Shown: one piece after another, positions 39,035 to 49,712 of the stretch
How the letters are laid out: each line of letters opens with the position of its first letter
Position numbering within the stretch: position 1 is the stretch's first letter
Source: Thalassomonas viridans
Lineage (GTDB): Bacteria > Pseudomonadota > Gammaproteobacteria > Enterobacterales > Alteromonadaceae
Reading direction: 5' to 3'
Length of the DNA stretch: 64,000 bases
NCBI RefSeq assembly: GCF_000948985.2
Contig: NZ_CP059733.1
Span: 806,001-870,000 of the forward strand
Translations under genes and position numbers: made by a program
Notes under the pieces: model-generated
What the model saw: only the letters and a program-made list of their open reading frames with translations
Databases searched by the model: none
Told to the model about the DNA's origin: nothing

Positions 39035-39063
39035 TTGAGTTGCTGTAATAAATGCCCTATAAT
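39035..39063 (+). promoter_or_regulatory. Sigma-70 promoter of the pdhR-aceEF operon
   Basis: TTGAGT (39035-39040) and a consensus TATAAT (39058-39063) with a 17-base spacer; transcription would start near 39070, about 43 bases before pdhR. The PdhR operator ends 9 bases in front of the -35 box. Confidence 0.75.
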
Positions 39064-39112
39064 GGCTGGCGCTAAGGGAATTATACGTACTTCAGTTATG
39101 AGAAGAGTTTAA

Positions 39113-39889
39113 ATGACAACCACCAGGCTTAAGCAACCGCTGAAACAGGCAAAACTGTCGGATGTGATCCAGTCGCAACTGGAAACCATGATTTTAGAAG
39201 GCAGCCTGTTGCCGGGGGAAAAATTGCCGCCGGAGCGGGAGCTGGCAAAACAGTTTGATGTTTCGCGCCCGTCGCTGCGTGAAGCGATCCAAAAACTGGA
39301 GACAAAAAATTTAATCGTCCGCAAGCAGGGAGGCGGCACCTTTGTCAGCAATGATATTTTATCTGGCTTATCCGATCCCCTGTTTGACCTGATGTCGAAA
39401 AATAATGAATCCCAGTTTGATTTATTGGAGTTTCGTCACGGCATTGAGGGCATGTCGGCTTATTATGCGGCGATGCGCGGCACCGAAGCCGACTTTAACG
39501 AAATTCAGAGCAAGCATGACAATATCGGCAATGCCCAGCTGGAAGACGATTACCACCTGGAAGCCAAAGCGGTGTTTGAGTTTTACCTGGCGATTTGCGC
39601 CGCCTCGCATAACGCCATTATTTTGCACCTGGCCCGCAGCATGTCGTCGTTGCTGATCGATAATATCGAACAGAATTTGACGACCCTGGCAAAACGGCCG
39701 GATATATTTGCCAGAATTACCGATTACCGGAAACGTTTGCTGGACGCCATTATCAGCGGCCAGCCGCAAAGGGCCTGGGGCGCGAGTCACAGGCATCTGG
39801 CTTTTATCGAAGAAGTATTATTGAAGTTATCACAGGAAAACAGCCGCATGGAAAGGTCTATGCGCAGAATGCAAAGAACAGAATTTTAG
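39113..39889 (+). CDS. pdhR: Pyruvate-responsive repressor PdhR (GntR/FadR type)
   Basis: 258 residues. The N-terminal winged helix is of GntR type (PGEKLPPERELAKQFDVSRPSLREAIQKLE, with VRKQGGGTFV as wing), followed by an all-helical FCD effector domain (FRHGIEGMSAYYAA...FHLAICAASHN-like). PdhR represses the pyruvate dehydrogenase operon and is released by pyruvate. Position directly before aceE and two matching operators upstream support the call. The C-terminus is basic (RMERSMRRMQR). Confidence 0.95.
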   Translation: MTTTRLKQPLKQAKLSDVIQSQLETMILEGSLLPGEKLPPERELAKQFDVSRPSLREAIQKLETKNLIVRKQGGGTFVSNDILSGLSDPLFDLMSKNNESQFDLLEFRHGIEGMSAYYAAMRGTEADFNEIQSKHDNIGNAQLEDDYHLEAKAVFEFYLAICAASHNAIILHLARSMSSLLIDNIEQNLTTLAKRPDIFARITDYRKRLLDAIISGQPQRAWGASHRHLAFIEEVLLKLSQENSRMERSMRRMQRTEF

Positions 39890-40014
39890 TCCCGCACTGC
39901 CGGGAATTTAATTCACAGGAAATATTCGTTGGTTAGAGTTAAATGGAAAGTTAACTCGTTTTAATCAATACAATTTTAATTATTAACATAACAATCGGAG
40001 ACTAAGTAATTACT

Positions 40015-42690
40015 ATGTCTGAACTCCCAAATATTGATATTGATTCGTTGGAAACCCAGGAGTGGTTGGAGTCAATGGAGTCTGTGCTGGAAAATGAAGG
40101 TCCGGAACGCGCTCATTACTTACTAGAAAGATTAATCGACAGCGCCCGCAGAAGCGGCACCCACTTACCTTTTGATGCCACAACCGCGTATGTTAATACC
40201 ATACCTCCCGGACAAGAGCCTCATATGCCGGGTGATCAAACGATTGAAGCCCGTATCCGTGCGGCAATCCGCTGGAATGCCCTGGTACTGGTATTAAGAG
40301 CATCGAAAAAGAACCTTGAGCTAGGCGGCCATATCGGCAGCTTTGCCTCTTCCGCCATGTTATACGATGTCGGTTTTAACCACTTCTTCAGAGCCCCTTC
40401 GGAAAAAGACGGCGGTGACTTTATCTTCTCCCAGGGGCATATTTCCCCGGGTATCTACAGCCGCGCTTTCCTTGAAGGCCGCCTGACCGAAGAACAGATG
40501 AATAACTTCCGTCAGGAGTGTGACGGTAACGGTTTATCTTCCTATCCGCATCCGCACCTGATGCCGGATTTCTGGCAGTTCCCGACGGTTTCCATGGGCT
40601 TAGGTCCGTTGCAGGCGATTTATACCGCCCGCTTCCTGAAATACCTGACAGACCGCGGTATTAAAGATTGCTCGGGTCAAAGGGTATACTGCTTCCTGGG
40701 CGACGGTGAAACCGATGAGCCAGAATCCTTAGGTGCTATCGGCCTGGCTTCGCGCGAAGGCCTGGACAACCTGACGTTCGTGATTAACTGTAACCTGCAG
40801 CGTCTTGACGGCCCTGTACGCGGCAACGGCAAGATCATCCAGGAGCTTGAAGGCACCTTCCGCGGCGCCGGCTGGGAAGTGGTTAAAGTGATCTGGGGTA
40901 GCTACTGGGATGCGCTGCTGGCCCGCGATACCTCCGGCAAGTTATTGCAGCTGATGAACGAAACCGTAGATGGCGAGTACCAGAACTGTAAAGCCAAAGG
41001 CGGCAAGTATACCCGCGAAAACTTCTTCAACAAGTATCCGGAAACGGCGGAAATGGTGGCGAATATGTCTGATGAAGACATTTACCGCTTAAACCGTGGC
41101 GGCCACGATCCGGTAAAAGTTTACGCTGCCTACAAAAAGGCGATGGAAACTAAAGGTCGTCCTACCGTTATCTTGGCGAAAACCGTTAAAGGTTTCGGTT
41201 TAGGTGCAGCCGGTGAAGGTTTGAACATTGCCCATAACGTTAAGAAGATGGATGTTGAGTCGATCAAATACTACCGTGACCGCTTCAATATGCCGGTATC
41301 CGACGATCAAATCGAAGATCTGCCTTTCTACCGCTTCCCGGAAGACAGTGCCGAATTTAAATATATGAAAGAGCGCCGCGAAGCGCTTGGCGGTGCCTTA
41401 CCGACCCGTCGCCTGCAGGCAGAAGAAAGCCTGGAAGTGCCACCGCTGAAAGCATTTGACGCCATCTTAAAAGGCTCAGGCGAGCGTGAAGTTTCTTCTA
41501 CCATGACCTTTGTCCGGGTACTGAACAGCCTGTTAAAAGACAAGAAGATCGGTAAGCGCATCGTGCCTATTATTCCTGATGAAGCCCGTACCTTCGGTAT
41601 GGAAGGCTTATTCCGCCAGGTGGGCATCTATGCCAACGAAGGGCAAAAATACGTGCCGCAGGATGCCGATCAGGTGGCTTACTACCGTGAAGACAAGCAA
41701 GGCCAGGTACTGCAGGAAGGTATCAACGAGCTGGGGGCCATGGCATCCTGGGTTGCTTCGGGTACTTCTTACTCGACTTGTGATGCCACGACTATCCCGT
41801 TCTATATCTACTACTCTATGTTTGGTTTCCAGCGCGTGGGCGATTTGGCCTGGGCTGCCGGTGACAGCCAGGCACGCGGCTTCCTGCTGGGTGCTACGGC
41901 GGGCCGTACAACCCTGAACGGTGAAGGTCTGCAGCATCAGGACGGTCACTCTCATGTTCAGGCGGGTCTGATCCCTAACTGTGTGACTTATGATCCGACT
42001 TACGGCTACGAAGTCGCTGTCATCATCCGCGAAGGTCTGCGCCGCATGTATGAAGAAAATGAAAACATCTTCTTCTACCTGACCCTGATGAACGAGAACT
42101 ACCAGCATCCGGCCATGCCGGAAGACGGTGAAATTGCCGAGCAAATCATCAAAGGTATTTACCAGTTAGAGCGTGTTGAAGCCGACGGCGCCAAGGCCAA
42201 TGTCCAGCTGATGGGCTCAGGCACTATTTTACAGCAGGTACGTACCGCTGCGCAGATCCTGGCAAATGACTACAACATCTCCAGCGATGTTTATTCGGTA
42301 ACTTCATTCAACGAACTGGCCCGCGACGGTCAGGAAGTCACCCGTTGGAACATGCTACACCCGGAAAGCGAGCAAAAAACCGCTTACATTTCTAACGTGA
42401 TCACCGCGGATAAAGGCCCAGCCATTGCCGCCACCGATTATGTGAAGAACTACTCGGATCAGGTACGCGCCTACATTAATACCGAATACCGGGTATTGGG
42501 TACTGACGGTTTTGGCCGCAGTGACAGCCGCGCCAACTTACGTCAGCATTTCGAAGTGGATCAAAACTACATAGTGGTTGCGGCGTTATTTGAGCTGGCA
42601 AACCGTGGTGAGGTTGAGCGTTCTGTGGTAGCGGATGCTATCAAGCGTTTCAATATCGATACCGATAAACTTAACCCGCTTTACGCTTAA
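40015..42690 (+). CDS. aceE: Pyruvate dehydrogenase E1 component AceE (homodimeric)
   Basis: Thiamine-diphosphate enzyme that decarboxylates pyruvate and transfers the acetyl group to E2. 891 residues, close to E. coli (887). The ThDP motif starts [10 protein letters not shown] near residue 230 and ends [15 protein letters not shown] near 260; [20 protein letters not shown] and [10 protein letters not shown] are further family blocks. ATCGGAG (39994-40000) precedes the start by a dozen bases. Second gene of the pdhR operon; aceF follows by 26 bases. Confidence 0.97.
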   Translation: MSELPNIDIDSLETQEWLESMESVLENEGPERAHYLLERLIDSARRSGTHLPFDATTAYVNTIPPGQEPHMPGDQTIEARIRAAIRWNALVLVLRASKKNLELGGHIGSFASSAMLYDVGFNHFFRAPSEKDGGDFIFSQGHISPGIYSRAFLEGRLTEEQMNNFRQECDGNGLSSYPHPHLMPDFWQFPTVSMGLGPLQAIYTARFLKYLTDRGIKDCSGQRVYCFLGDGETDEPESLGAIGLASREGLDNLTFVINCNLQRLDGPVRGNGKIIQELEGTFRGAGWEVVKVIWGSYWDALLARDTSGKLLQLMNETVDGEYQNCKAKGGKYTRENFFNKYPETAEMVANMSDEDIYRLNRGGHDPVKVYAAYKKAMETKGRPTVILAKTVKGFGLGAAGEGLNIAHNVKKMDVESIKYYRDRFNMPVSDDQIEDLPFYRFPEDSAEFKYMKERREALGGALPTRRLQAEESLEVPPLKAFDAILKGSGEREVSSTMTFVRVLNSLLKDKKIGKRIVPIIPDEARTFGMEGLFRQVGIYANEGQKYVPQDADQVAYYREDKQGQVLQEGINELGAMASWVASGTSYSTCDATTIPFYIYYSMFGFQRVGDLAWAAGDSQARGFLLGATAGRTTLNGEGLQHQDGHSHVQAGLIPNCVTYDPTYGYEVAVIIREGLRRMYEENENIFFYLTLMNENYQHPAMPEDGEIAEQIIKGIYQLERVEADGAKANVQLMGSGTILQQVRTAAQILANDYNISSDVYSVTSFNELARDGQEVTRWNMLHPESEQKTAYISNVITADKGPAIAATDYVKNYSDQVRAYINTEYRVLGTDGFGRSDSRANLRQHFEVDQNYIVVAALFELANRGEVERSVVADAIKRFNIDTDKLNPLYA

Positions 42691-42716
42691 TCAGTGGCTG
42701 GAGAAGGAATAAAAAT

Positions 42717-44372
42717 ATGTCTGATATTCAACAAATTCTAGTCCCTGATGTTGGGGGAGACGAGGTCGAAGTTATCGAGATCTGTGTTGCCGTAGGCGAT
42801 GCTATCGAAGCGGAATACGCCATTGTCACCGTGGAAACCGATAAGGCATCCATGGATATTCCTGCCCCTATGGCGGGTGAAATTGCCGCGTTAACGGTAC
42901 AGGTTGGCGATAAAATCAAACAGGGCGATGTGTTGGGGGAAATTAAAGCCGCCGGCGCCGCTGCCGAAGAAAAACCGGCCGAAGCTCCGGCTCCTGTAGC
43001 CGAAGCGCCGACTCCTGCGGCGGCAGAAGCTGCCCCGGCTGCCGCACCTGCAGCTGTTGCCAGCGAAGTTATCGACGTCCATGTGCCGGATATAGGTGAA
43101 GACGGCGAAGTGGATGTGATTGAAATCCTGGTGTCTGTCGGTGATGTGATTGCCGAAGAAGACGGTTTGATCACTTTAGAAACCGACAAGGCGACTATGG
43201 ATGTGCCTACGCCGCATGCCGGTACGGTTAAAGAGATCTTTGTTGCCAACGGTGACAAGGTTAAGCAAGGCTCGCTGGTGATCAAGCTGGAAACCAGCGG
43301 CGGTGCTCCTGCTCCTATTGAAGAGCCGGCTGCCGCAGCACCGGCACCTGCCCCGGCGGCTCCTGCACCTGTTGCTGCTCCGGCCGAGAAAAAAGCTGCG
43401 CCTGTACCGCATCATCCGCAGGCGGGTGAAATCACCAGCAAAGGTTCTATTTATACTTCGCCTTCTATCCGCCGCCTGGCCCGTGAATTCGGTGTTGATT
43501 TAACCCTGGTTAAAGGCACAGGCCGTAAAGGACGTATTTTAAAAGAAGATGTTCAGTCTTATGTGAAATACGAACTGTCCCGTCCGAAAGCCACAGCCAG
43601 CAGCTCAGTGAGCGGCGCCGCCGGTGGTTTGCAGGTGATCGCCCAGCCTAAAGTCGATTTTGCCAAGTTCGGCGAAGTGGAAAGCGTGCCGCTGACCCGC
43701 ATCCAGAAAATTTCCGGACCTAACCTGCATCGTAACTGGGTGACCATTCCTCATGTTACCCAGTTTGACGAAGCGGATATCACAGATGTCGAAGCTTTCC
43801 GTAAAGAGCAGAATGTGGTTTGTGAAAAGCAGAAATTAGGCTTTAAGATCACGCCGCTGGTGTTCATCATGAAAGCGGCTGCCGATGCCTTAAGGGCTTA
43901 CCCGGTATTCAACTCAAGCCTGAGTGAAGACGGCGAGCACCTGATCATGAAGAAATACTGCCACATAGGTGTAGCGGTAGACACGCCAAACGGCCTGGTA
44001 GTGCCTGTGGTACGTGATGTTGATCAAAAAGGTATTCACCAGTTATCGAAAGAGCTGCTGGAAATCAGTAAGAAAGCCCGTGAAGGCAAGCTTAAGGCTG
44101 CCGATATGCAGGGCAGCTGTTTTACCATCTCCAGCCTGGGCGGCATCGGCGGTACCGCCTTTACCCCTATCGTAAACGCGCCTGATGTTGCTATTTTAGG
44201 TGTCTCCAAGTCGGAGATGAAACCTAAGTGGAACGGCACTGAGTTTGTACCGCGGTTAATGTTGCCTCTGTCGTTATCTTACGACCACAGGGTGATTGAC
44301 GGCGCCGTGGCGGCGCGCTTTAGCGTACATTTATCCGGTGTGATGTCAGACATCAGAAAACTGGTACTGTAA
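42717..44372 (+). CDS. aceF: Pyruvate dehydrogenase E2, dihydrolipoyl acetyltransferase AceF
   Basis: 551 residues: two lipoyl domains with lipoyl lysines Lys43 and Lys158 (both in ETDKA), Ala/Pro/Glu-rich mobile linkers (about 79-116 and 205-232), a peripheral subunit binding domain ([26 protein letters not shown], about 245-285), and the catalytic core with active-site His524 and Asp528 (YDHRVIDGA). E. coli has three lipoyl domains; two is usual in many marine gammaproteobacteria. Forms the complex core binding AceE and Lpd. Confidence 0.97.
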   Translation: MSDIQQILVPDVGGDEVEVIEICVAVGDAIEAEYAIVTVETDKASMDIPAPMAGEIAALTVQVGDKIKQGDVLGEIKAAGAAAEEKPAEAPAPVAEAPTPAAAEAAPAAAPAAVASEVIDVHVPDIGEDGEVDVIEILVSVGDVIAEEDGLITLETDKATMDVPTPHAGTVKEIFVANGDKVKQGSLVIKLETSGGAPAPIEEPAAAAPAPAPAAPAPVAAPAEKKAAPVPHHPQAGEITSKGSIYTSPSIRRLAREFGVDLTLVKGTGRKGRILKEDVQSYVKYELSRPKATASSSVSGAAGGLQVIAQPKVDFAKFGEVESVPLTRIQKISGPNLHRNWVTIPHVTQFDEADITDVEAFRKEQNVVCEKQKLGFKITPLVFIMKAAADALRAYPVFNSSLSEDGEHLIMKKYCHIGVAVDTPNGLVVPVVRDVDQKGIHQLSKELLEISKKAREGKLKAADMQGSCFTISSLGGIGGTAFTPIVNAPDVAILGVSKSEMKPKWNGTEFVPRLMLPLSLSYDHRVIDGAVAARFSVHLSGVMSDIRKLVL

Positions 44373-44389
44373 TCAGATAATTGACGAAA

Positions 44390-44439
44390 ATGTTTGGCAA
44401 AATGAAAGCTAGAGCGTTAGTTTTCATTTTCGCCAACAT
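44390..44439. repeat. Long imperfect hairpin between aceF and lpdA
   Basis: ATGTTTGGC-AAAATGAAA (from 44390) can pair with TTTCATTTTCGCCAACAT (to 44439) around AGAGCGTTAG-type loop sequence, in the 228-base aceF-lpdA gap. There is no T-run, so it is more likely a processing or stability structure than a terminator; lpdA probably also has its own promoter in this gap, although I could not single one out. Confidence 0.5.
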
Positions 44440-44600
44440 AAATCGATTAAAAGATAGCGATTATTGTCGACATTCAGTAAACTTGCCACCCAGAAAACAA
44501 GACTTTGAGCTGGTCTGGATTGGGTCAGTAACTGGATGAATTTTGTGAACTGCCTGCCAAAGTGAGTTCACGATAAAAGTAAATTAATTTTGAGGTTAGC

Positions 44601-46031
44601 ATGAGTAACGATATCAAAACTCAGGTAGTAGTGTTAGGTGCGGGTCCCGGTGGTTATTCTGCAGCGTTTCGTGCCGCAGATTTAGGTTTAGATGTAGTAT
44701 TGGTAGAAAGCCGTAAAACATTAGGCGGCGTATGTTTAAACGTAGGTTGTATTCCGTCTAAAGCATTATTACATGTTGCGAAAGTTATTGATGATGCAAA
44801 AGCAATGGCGGACCACGGGGTAACTTTTGGCGCGCCACAAATTGATTTAGATAAAATCCGCAGCTGGAAAGACAGTGTTATTGCCCAGCTGACCGGCGGT
44901 TTGTCCGGTATGTCCAAGCAGCGTAAAGTCAAAGTGGTTGCAGGTTACGGTAAATTCACCGGCAGCAACACCTTAGCCGTTGAAGGTGCCGACGGTACTA
45001 CCAACATCACTTTTGATAACGCCATTATTGCGGCCGGCTCTTCTGTAGTAGACCTGCCTTTCATTCCAAAAGATGACGAACGTGTTATCGACTCTACCGG
45101 CGCGTTGGAATTAAAAGACGTTCCCGGTGAAATGCTGGTATTAGGCGGTGGTATTATCGGCTTGGAAATGGGTACCGTATATAACGCTTTAGGCTCTAAC
45201 ATCTCTGTGGTTGAGTTTGCCGACCAGTTAGTGCCTGCTGCCGATAACGATATTGTTAAGATCTACACCAAGTACAACAAGAAAAACTTCAACATCATGC
45301 TGTCTACCAAGGTAGTGGCAGTTGATGCCAAAGAAGACGGCCTGTACGTTACCTTCGAAGGTAAGAATGCGCCGGAAGGCCAGGTACGCTACGACAAGAT
45401 CTTGGTTGCTGTTGGCCGTAAGCCGAACGGTCACCTGATTGCCGCCGATAAAGCCGGAGTTAATGTTGACGAGCGTGGTTTCATCAATGTAACTAACGAG
45501 TTACGTACTAACGTTAACCATATCTTCGCCATCGGTGATGTGGTTGGTCAACCTATGCTGGCGCACAAAGCGGTACATGAAGCCCATGTTGCTGCCGAAG
45601 TAATTGCCGGTAAAAAGCACGTATTTGAACCTCGCTGCATCCCGTCAATCGCTTATACCGATCCGGAAATGGCCTGGGTAGGTGTGACCGAGCGTGAAGC
45701 AAAAGAACAAGGCCTGAATATTGAAACTGCCAACTTCCCGTGGGCGGCTTCCGGCCGTGCTATTGCTTCTGCCCGTACCGAAGGTAAAACCAAGCTGATT
45801 TTTGAAAAAGAAACCGGCCGTGTGTTAGGTGGTGCTATTGTTGGTATCAATGCCGGTGAAATGCTGGGTGAGATTTGTCTTGCGGTAGAAATGGGCGCCG
45901 ACGCGGAAGATGTTGGTTTAACCATTCACGCACACCCGACCCTGAATGAATCAATCGGCCTGGCGGCTGAAATCTTTGAAGGTTCAATCACTGACTTGCC
46001 AAATGCCAAGGCTGTGAAAAAGAAAAAGTAA
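44601..46031 (+). CDS. lpdA: Dihydrolipoyl dehydrogenase Lpd (E3)
   Basis: FAD enzyme that reoxidises lipoamide in the pyruvate and 2-oxoglutarate dehydrogenase complexes. 476 residues: FAD motif GAGPGGYSAAFRAA, redox disulphide GGVCLNVGCIPSKALLH (two Cys four residues apart), NAD motif GGGIIGLEMG, and the C-terminal HAHPTLNES with the catalytic His-Glu pair. TGAGGTTAG (44591-44599) is the ribosome site region. Separated from aceF by 228 bases. Confidence 0.97.
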   Translation: MSNDIKTQVVVLGAGPGGYSAAFRAADLGLDVVLVESRKTLGGVCLNVGCIPSKALLHVAKVIDDAKAMADHGVTFGAPQIDLDKIRSWKDSVIAQLTGGLSGMSKQRKVKVVAGYGKFTGSNTLAVEGADGTTNITFDNAIIAAGSSVVDLPFIPKDDERVIDSTGALELKDVPGEMLVLGGGIIGLEMGTVYNALGSNISVVEFADQLVPAADNDIVKIYTKYNKKNFNIMLSTKVVAVDAKEDGLYVTFEGKNAPEGQVRYDKILVAVGRKPNGHLIAADKAGVNVDERGFINVTNELRTNVNHIFAIGDVVGQPMLAHKAVHEAHVAAEVIAGKKHVFEPRCIPSIAYTDPEMAWVGVTEREAKEQGLNIETANFPWAASGRAIASARTEGKTKLIFEKETGRVLGGAIVGINAGEMLGEICLAVEMGADAEDVGLTIHAHPTLNESIGLAAEIFEGSITDLPNAKAVKKKK

Positions 46032-46084
46032 ATAACCCCGGTTATTTTACTTAAGACAAAAACCAGCATAACGCTGGTTTTTTT
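46030..46084 (+). terminator. Double hairpin terminator after lpdA
   Basis: A small hairpin (AATAACC-CC-GGTTATT, 46031-46046, then TTT) is followed by a strong one: AAAACCAGC-ATAAC-GCTGGTTTTTTT (46059-46084). Confidence 0.9.
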
Positions 46085-46189
46085 GTACATGGAAGTATTT
46101 ATTCAGCGCTTTCATGGATGAAAAAAGCTGGGTTGCTTTCAGGAAGAGCTGTTAATATGTCAAAGTAGTTTTTGTTTAAAGGATGATAT

Positions 46190-46525
46190 ATGCGTGTAGT
46201 TATAACCGCCTTTATGGTTTTTTTACTCACGGCCTGCGCCAATACAGTTCGCGATAATGAACAGCCGCAATGGGATTTTGATCATAATGTGCAGTTCGAG
46301 CAAAAGGCGCTGGGTGATAACAGTTATTACATTAAGGTTGTCTCTACCTCTAAAACCCGCTTTAGCCAGCTGGCGACGTTTTTAATGCGTAAGTCACTGG
46401 AAATTTGCCAGAGCTATGGTTTTAAAATAGAAGTACTAAAAGGGGTGGAAGGCTTTAATGATCGCCGTTCATTTCCCAATCTGATCATGGACTCTTTAGC
46501 GGCCAATATCGAATGTAAACTTTAA
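46190..46525 (+). CDS. Small lipoprotein of unknown function
   Basis: 111 residues. The N-terminus MRVVITAFMVFLLTAC is a lipoprotein signal with lipobox LTAC, so Cys16 should be lipidated; Ala at +2 suggests outer-membrane sorting. The rest has a QLATFLMRKSLEICQSYGF helix that resembles small lipoproteins of the CC0125/CC1285 kind, in which a residue stretch of this type precedes a strand; this likeness is weak. AAAGGATGA (46179-46187) is a good ribosome site. Stands alone between terminators. Confidence 0.75.
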   Translation: MRVVITAFMVFLLTACANTVRDNEQPQWDFDHNVQFEQKALGDNSYYIKVVSTSKTRFSQLATFLMRKSLEICQSYGFKIEVLKGVEGFNDRRSFPNLIMDSLAANIECKL

Positions 46526-46551
46526 ACCCGACTTGCCTGTTTTTCTTTAAA

Positions 46552-46570
46552 TTTGATGATAATCATTATC
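46552..46570. promoter_or_regulatory. Fur box upstream of acnB
   Basis: TTTGATGATAATCATTATC matches 16 of 19 bases of the Fur consensus, including the full central TGATAATCATTATC part. It is about 170 bases ahead of the acnB start; possible -10 boxes TATAAT lie at 46611-46616 and 46669-46674. Iron control of aconitase B would fit its Fe-S cluster. Confidence 0.65.
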
Positions 46571-46739
46571 ATTTGTATTTATTGGTTTTGTTTGTATTAT
46601 AACTCGTGTTTATAATAGCTATAATTCTTGTGATTATCATCGCCATTCAATTTCATGGCTGGATCGCGTATAATCTTGCCGAAATTTTCTTATAAAATAG
46701 ATACCTTATATAGTATCTCATATCATAAAGGTGAACGCC

Positions 46740-49337
46740 GTGCTTCAAGATTATCGTAAACATGTTGAAGAGCGTGCGGCTGAAGGGATTGTACCTAAGC
46801 CGTTAGACGCAGAACAAGTAGCTCAGTTAGTAGAACTCATCAAGAATCCACCGGCAGGTGAAGAAGCGTTTCTATTAGAATTGTTAGCCGATCGCATCCC
46901 TCCTGGAGTTGACGACGCCGCTTATGTGAAAGCAGGGTTTTTAGCCGCTATTGCTAAAGGTGAAACAAGCTCACCGATTTTGGACGCTGCCCGCGCCACT
47001 GAATTATTAGGCACTATGTTAGGTGGTTACAACATCCAGCCTATGATTGATCTGCTGGATGATGAAGCCAACGCAGAAACCGCTGCCAAAGGTTTATCAA
47101 AAACCTTATTAATGTTCGATGCTTTCCATGACGTAAAAGAAAAAGCCGATGCCGGTAATGCACACGCTAAAGCCGTGCTTCAGTCATGGGCCGACGCTGA
47201 GTGGTTTCTGAACAAGCCTGCCGTGGCTGAAAAGATCACGGTTAAAGTGTTTAAAGTCACCGGTGAAACCAACACCGACGACTTGTCTCCGGCGCCTGAT
47301 GCCTGGTCTCGCCCTGATATCCCGCTTCACGCCAAGGCTATGCTGAAAATTGGCCGCGACGGTATCAACCCGGATGAGGACGGCACTGTAGGTCCTATCG
47401 CTCAGATTGAAGAATTGCAAAAAGACGGTATTCCTCTGGCTTATGTCGGTGATGTTGTCGGCACCGGTTCTTCGCGTAAGTCTGCAACCAACTCAGTATT
47501 ATGGTTTATGGGTGAAGATATTCCTCACGTACCGAATAAGCGTGGCGGCGGTGTTTGTTTAGGCGGCAAGATTGCTCCTATCTTCTTCAACACCATGGAA
47601 GATTCAGGTGCCTTACCTATCGAATTAGACGTACAAGCCATGAACATGGGCGATGTTATTGATATCTTCCCGTACGAAGGTGTGGTTAAGCGCTCCGGCA
47701 GTGATGAAGTTATCTCTACTTTTGAATTAAACTCAAACGTTCTGCTTGATGAAGTACGTGCCGGTGGCCGTATTCCTCTGATCATCGGTCGTGGCCTTAC
47801 CGGTCGTGCCCGCGAAGCTTTAGGTTTGGAAGAGTCAGAAGTTTTCCAAAAACCTGTTGATGTTGCCGATACCGGCAAAGGTTTTACCTTAGCCCAGAAA
47901 ATGGTAGGTAAAGCTTGTGGCGTTGAAGGTATTCGTCCAGGCCAATACTGTGAGCCGAAAATGACTACCGTTGGTTCACAAGATACCACAGGTCCTATGA
48001 CCCGTGACGAATTAAAAGATTTAGCTTGTTTAGGTTTCTCTGCTGATTTAACTATGCAGTCGTTCTGCCATACTTCAGCTTATCCTAAGCCGGTAGATGT
48101 TCATACGCATCACACTCTGCCTGATTTCATCATGAACCGTGGCGGTGTTTCGCTTCGCCCTGGTGACGGTGTTATCCATTCCTGGTTAAACCGCATGTTA
48201 TTACCTGATACTGTTGGTACCGGTGGTGACTCTCACACCCGCTTCCCGTTAGGTATTTCATTCCCGGCGGGTTCTGGCTTGGTTGCTTTCGCTGCTGCTA
48301 CCGGTGTCATGCCGTTAGATATGCCTGAGTCTGTATTGGTTCGCTTTAAAGGCGAAATGCAGGAAGGTATCACGCTACGTGACTTAGTACATGCAATCCC
48401 TTACTACGGTATCAAGCAAGGTCTGTTAACTGTTGAAAAAGCAGGTAAGATCAATGAATTCTCTGGCCGCGTATTAGAAATTGAAGGTCTGGAAAGCCTG
48501 ACGGTTGAGCAGGCGTTTGAATTATCCGATGCTTCTGCTGAGCGTTCAGCTGCCGGTTGTTCAATCAAGTTATCTGAAGAATCTGTTGCTGAATACCTGA
48601 ACTCTAACATTGTAATGTTGAAGTGGATGATCAGCGAAGGTTACGGTGATGTTCGCACTATCGAACGTCGTATCCAGGCGATGGAAGCCTGGTTGGCAGA
48701 TCCTAAGTTGATGACTGCTGACAGCGATGCTGAATATGCTCACGTGATTGAAATTGATCTGGCAGACATTAAGGAGCCTATCGTTTGTTGTCCAAATGAT
48801 CCGGATGATGCCAAGCTGCTTTCTGAAGTTGCTGGCGATCAGGTTGATGAAGTCTTCATCGGTTCTTGTATGACTAACATTGGTCATTTCCGTGCAGCTG
48901 GTAAATTGCTAGAGAAGTTCGGCGGCGTATTATCAACCCGTATGTGGGTTGCTCCGCCAACTAAAATGGACCGTGACCAGTTAACTGAAGAAGGTTACTA
49001 CTCTACTTACGGTAAAGCCGGTGTTCGTATCGAAACTCCGGGCTGTTCATTATGTATGGGTAACCAGGCACGTGTTGCAGAAAAATCGACAGTACTGTCT
49101 ACTTCAACCCGTAACTTCCCGAACCGTTTAGGTAATGGCGCCAATGTTTACCTGGCATCGGCTGAACTGAGCGCAGTAGGTGCTATCATAGGCCGCATTC
49201 CAACTCCGGCTGAGTATCAGGAATATGCTAAGCAAATTGATGCAACAGCTGCTGATACTTATCGTTATCTGAACTTCCATAAAATGGAACAGTATACGAA
49301 AAAAGCTGATAATGTGATTATGCAGGTTGAAGCTTAA
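46740..49337 (+). CDS. acnB: Aconitate hydratase B (AcnB)
   Basis: TCA cycle enzyme converting citrate to isocitrate with a [4Fe-4S] cluster; cluster-free AcnB binds mRNA in E. coli. The GTG at 46740 is taken as start: it gives exactly 865 residues like E. coli AcnB and starts (M)[15 protein letters not shown] in register, with AAGGTGA (46728-46734) at proper distance; the GTG at 46731 overlaps that ribosome site. HEAT-like N-terminus, swivel domain, and cluster cysteines in GSCMTN and PGCSLCMGN near residues 708-772 are present. Confidence 0.97.
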   Translation: MLQDYRKHVEERAAEGIVPKPLDAEQVAQLVELIKNPPAGEEAFLLELLADRIPPGVDDAAYVKAGFLAAIAKGETSSPILDAARATELLGTMLGGYNIQPMIDLLDDEANAETAAKGLSKTLLMFDAFHDVKEKADAGNAHAKAVLQSWADAEWFLNKPAVAEKITVKVFKVTGETNTDDLSPAPDAWSRPDIPLHAKAMLKIGRDGINPDEDGTVGPIAQIEELQKDGIPLAYVGDVVGTGSSRKSATNSVLWFMGEDIPHVPNKRGGGVCLGGKIAPIFFNTMEDSGALPIELDVQAMNMGDVIDIFPYEGVVKRSGSDEVISTFELNSNVLLDEVRAGGRIPLIIGRGLTGRAREALGLEESEVFQKPVDVADTGKGFTLAQKMVGKACGVEGIRPGQYCEPKMTTVGSQDTTGPMTRDELKDLACLGFSADLTMQSFCHTSAYPKPVDVHTHHTLPDFIMNRGGVSLRPGDGVIHSWLNRMLLPDTVGTGGDSHTRFPLGISFPAGSGLVAFAAATGVMPLDMPESVLVRFKGEMQEGITLRDLVHAIPYYGIKQGLLTVEKAGKINEFSGRVLEIEGLESLTVEQAFELSDASAERSAAGCSIKLSEESVAEYLNSNIVMLKWMISEGYGDVRTIERRIQAMEAWLADPKLMTADSDAEYAHVIEIDLADIKEPIVCCPNDPDDAKLLSEVAGDQVDEVFIGSCMTNIGHFRAAGKLLEKFGGVLSTRMWVAPPTKMDRDQLTEEGYYSTYGKAGVRIETPGCSLCMGNQARVAEKSTVLSTSTRNFPNRLGNGANVYLASAELSAVGAIIGRIPTPAEYQEYAKQIDATAADTYRYLNFHKMEQYTKKADNVIMQVEA

Positions 49338-49369
49338 TTATTATTTTTCTTTAAAAGATAATAATTGAT

Positions 49370-49400
49370 AAAAACGTCGCTTTTTAGCGGCGTTTTTTTT
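49370..49400 (+). terminator. Rho-independent terminator after acnB
   Basis: AAAAACGTCGC and GCGGCGTTTTTTTT pair (one G-U) around TTTTTA, 33 bases after the stop. Confidence 0.92.
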
Positions 49401-49559
49401 ATGGGCTGCTTTAACTGATTTTTCTTAAGTTGTGGAGTAAACTCCACAAACTCATACTTTCTATTCGACTATGGAATGCCCTGAAAGTAGCATTAAAGCG
49501 CATTTTGCTTTAGTTTTGTCTGAATTTTGAGCGGTTGAATGATTAAATGAAAATAATGC

Positions 49560-49587
49560 TTGATCTAAAAGTAAAACTGTCTAAAAT
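49560..49587 (+). promoter_or_regulatory. rRNA promoter, upstream copy
   Basis: TTGATC (49560-49565), 16-base spacer, TAAAAT (49582-49587), then GCGCATCC as discriminator. The block from the -10 box through GCGCATCC is repeated in the downstream promoter. Confidence 0.6.
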
Positions 49588-49684
49588 GCGCATCCACTTC
49601 AACGGGGCAGCCCAATGAAGTGTTTTGATAAGTTTAATTGATGGAAACATTAAATAAACAATCAACAAAACTTTTAAAAAGTTG

Positions 49685-49712
49685 TTGACATCAAAACTAA
49701 GGAGCGTAGAAT
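49685..49712 (+). promoter_or_regulatory. rRNA promoter, downstream copy
   Basis: Consensus TTGACA (49685-49690), 16-base spacer, TAGAAT (49707-49712) and GC-rich discriminator GCGCATCC. The short spacer and GC discriminator are typical of growth-rate and ppGpp controlled rRNA promoters. An A-rich stretch upstream (AAAACTTTTAAAAAG) could act as UP element. Confidence 0.75.
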
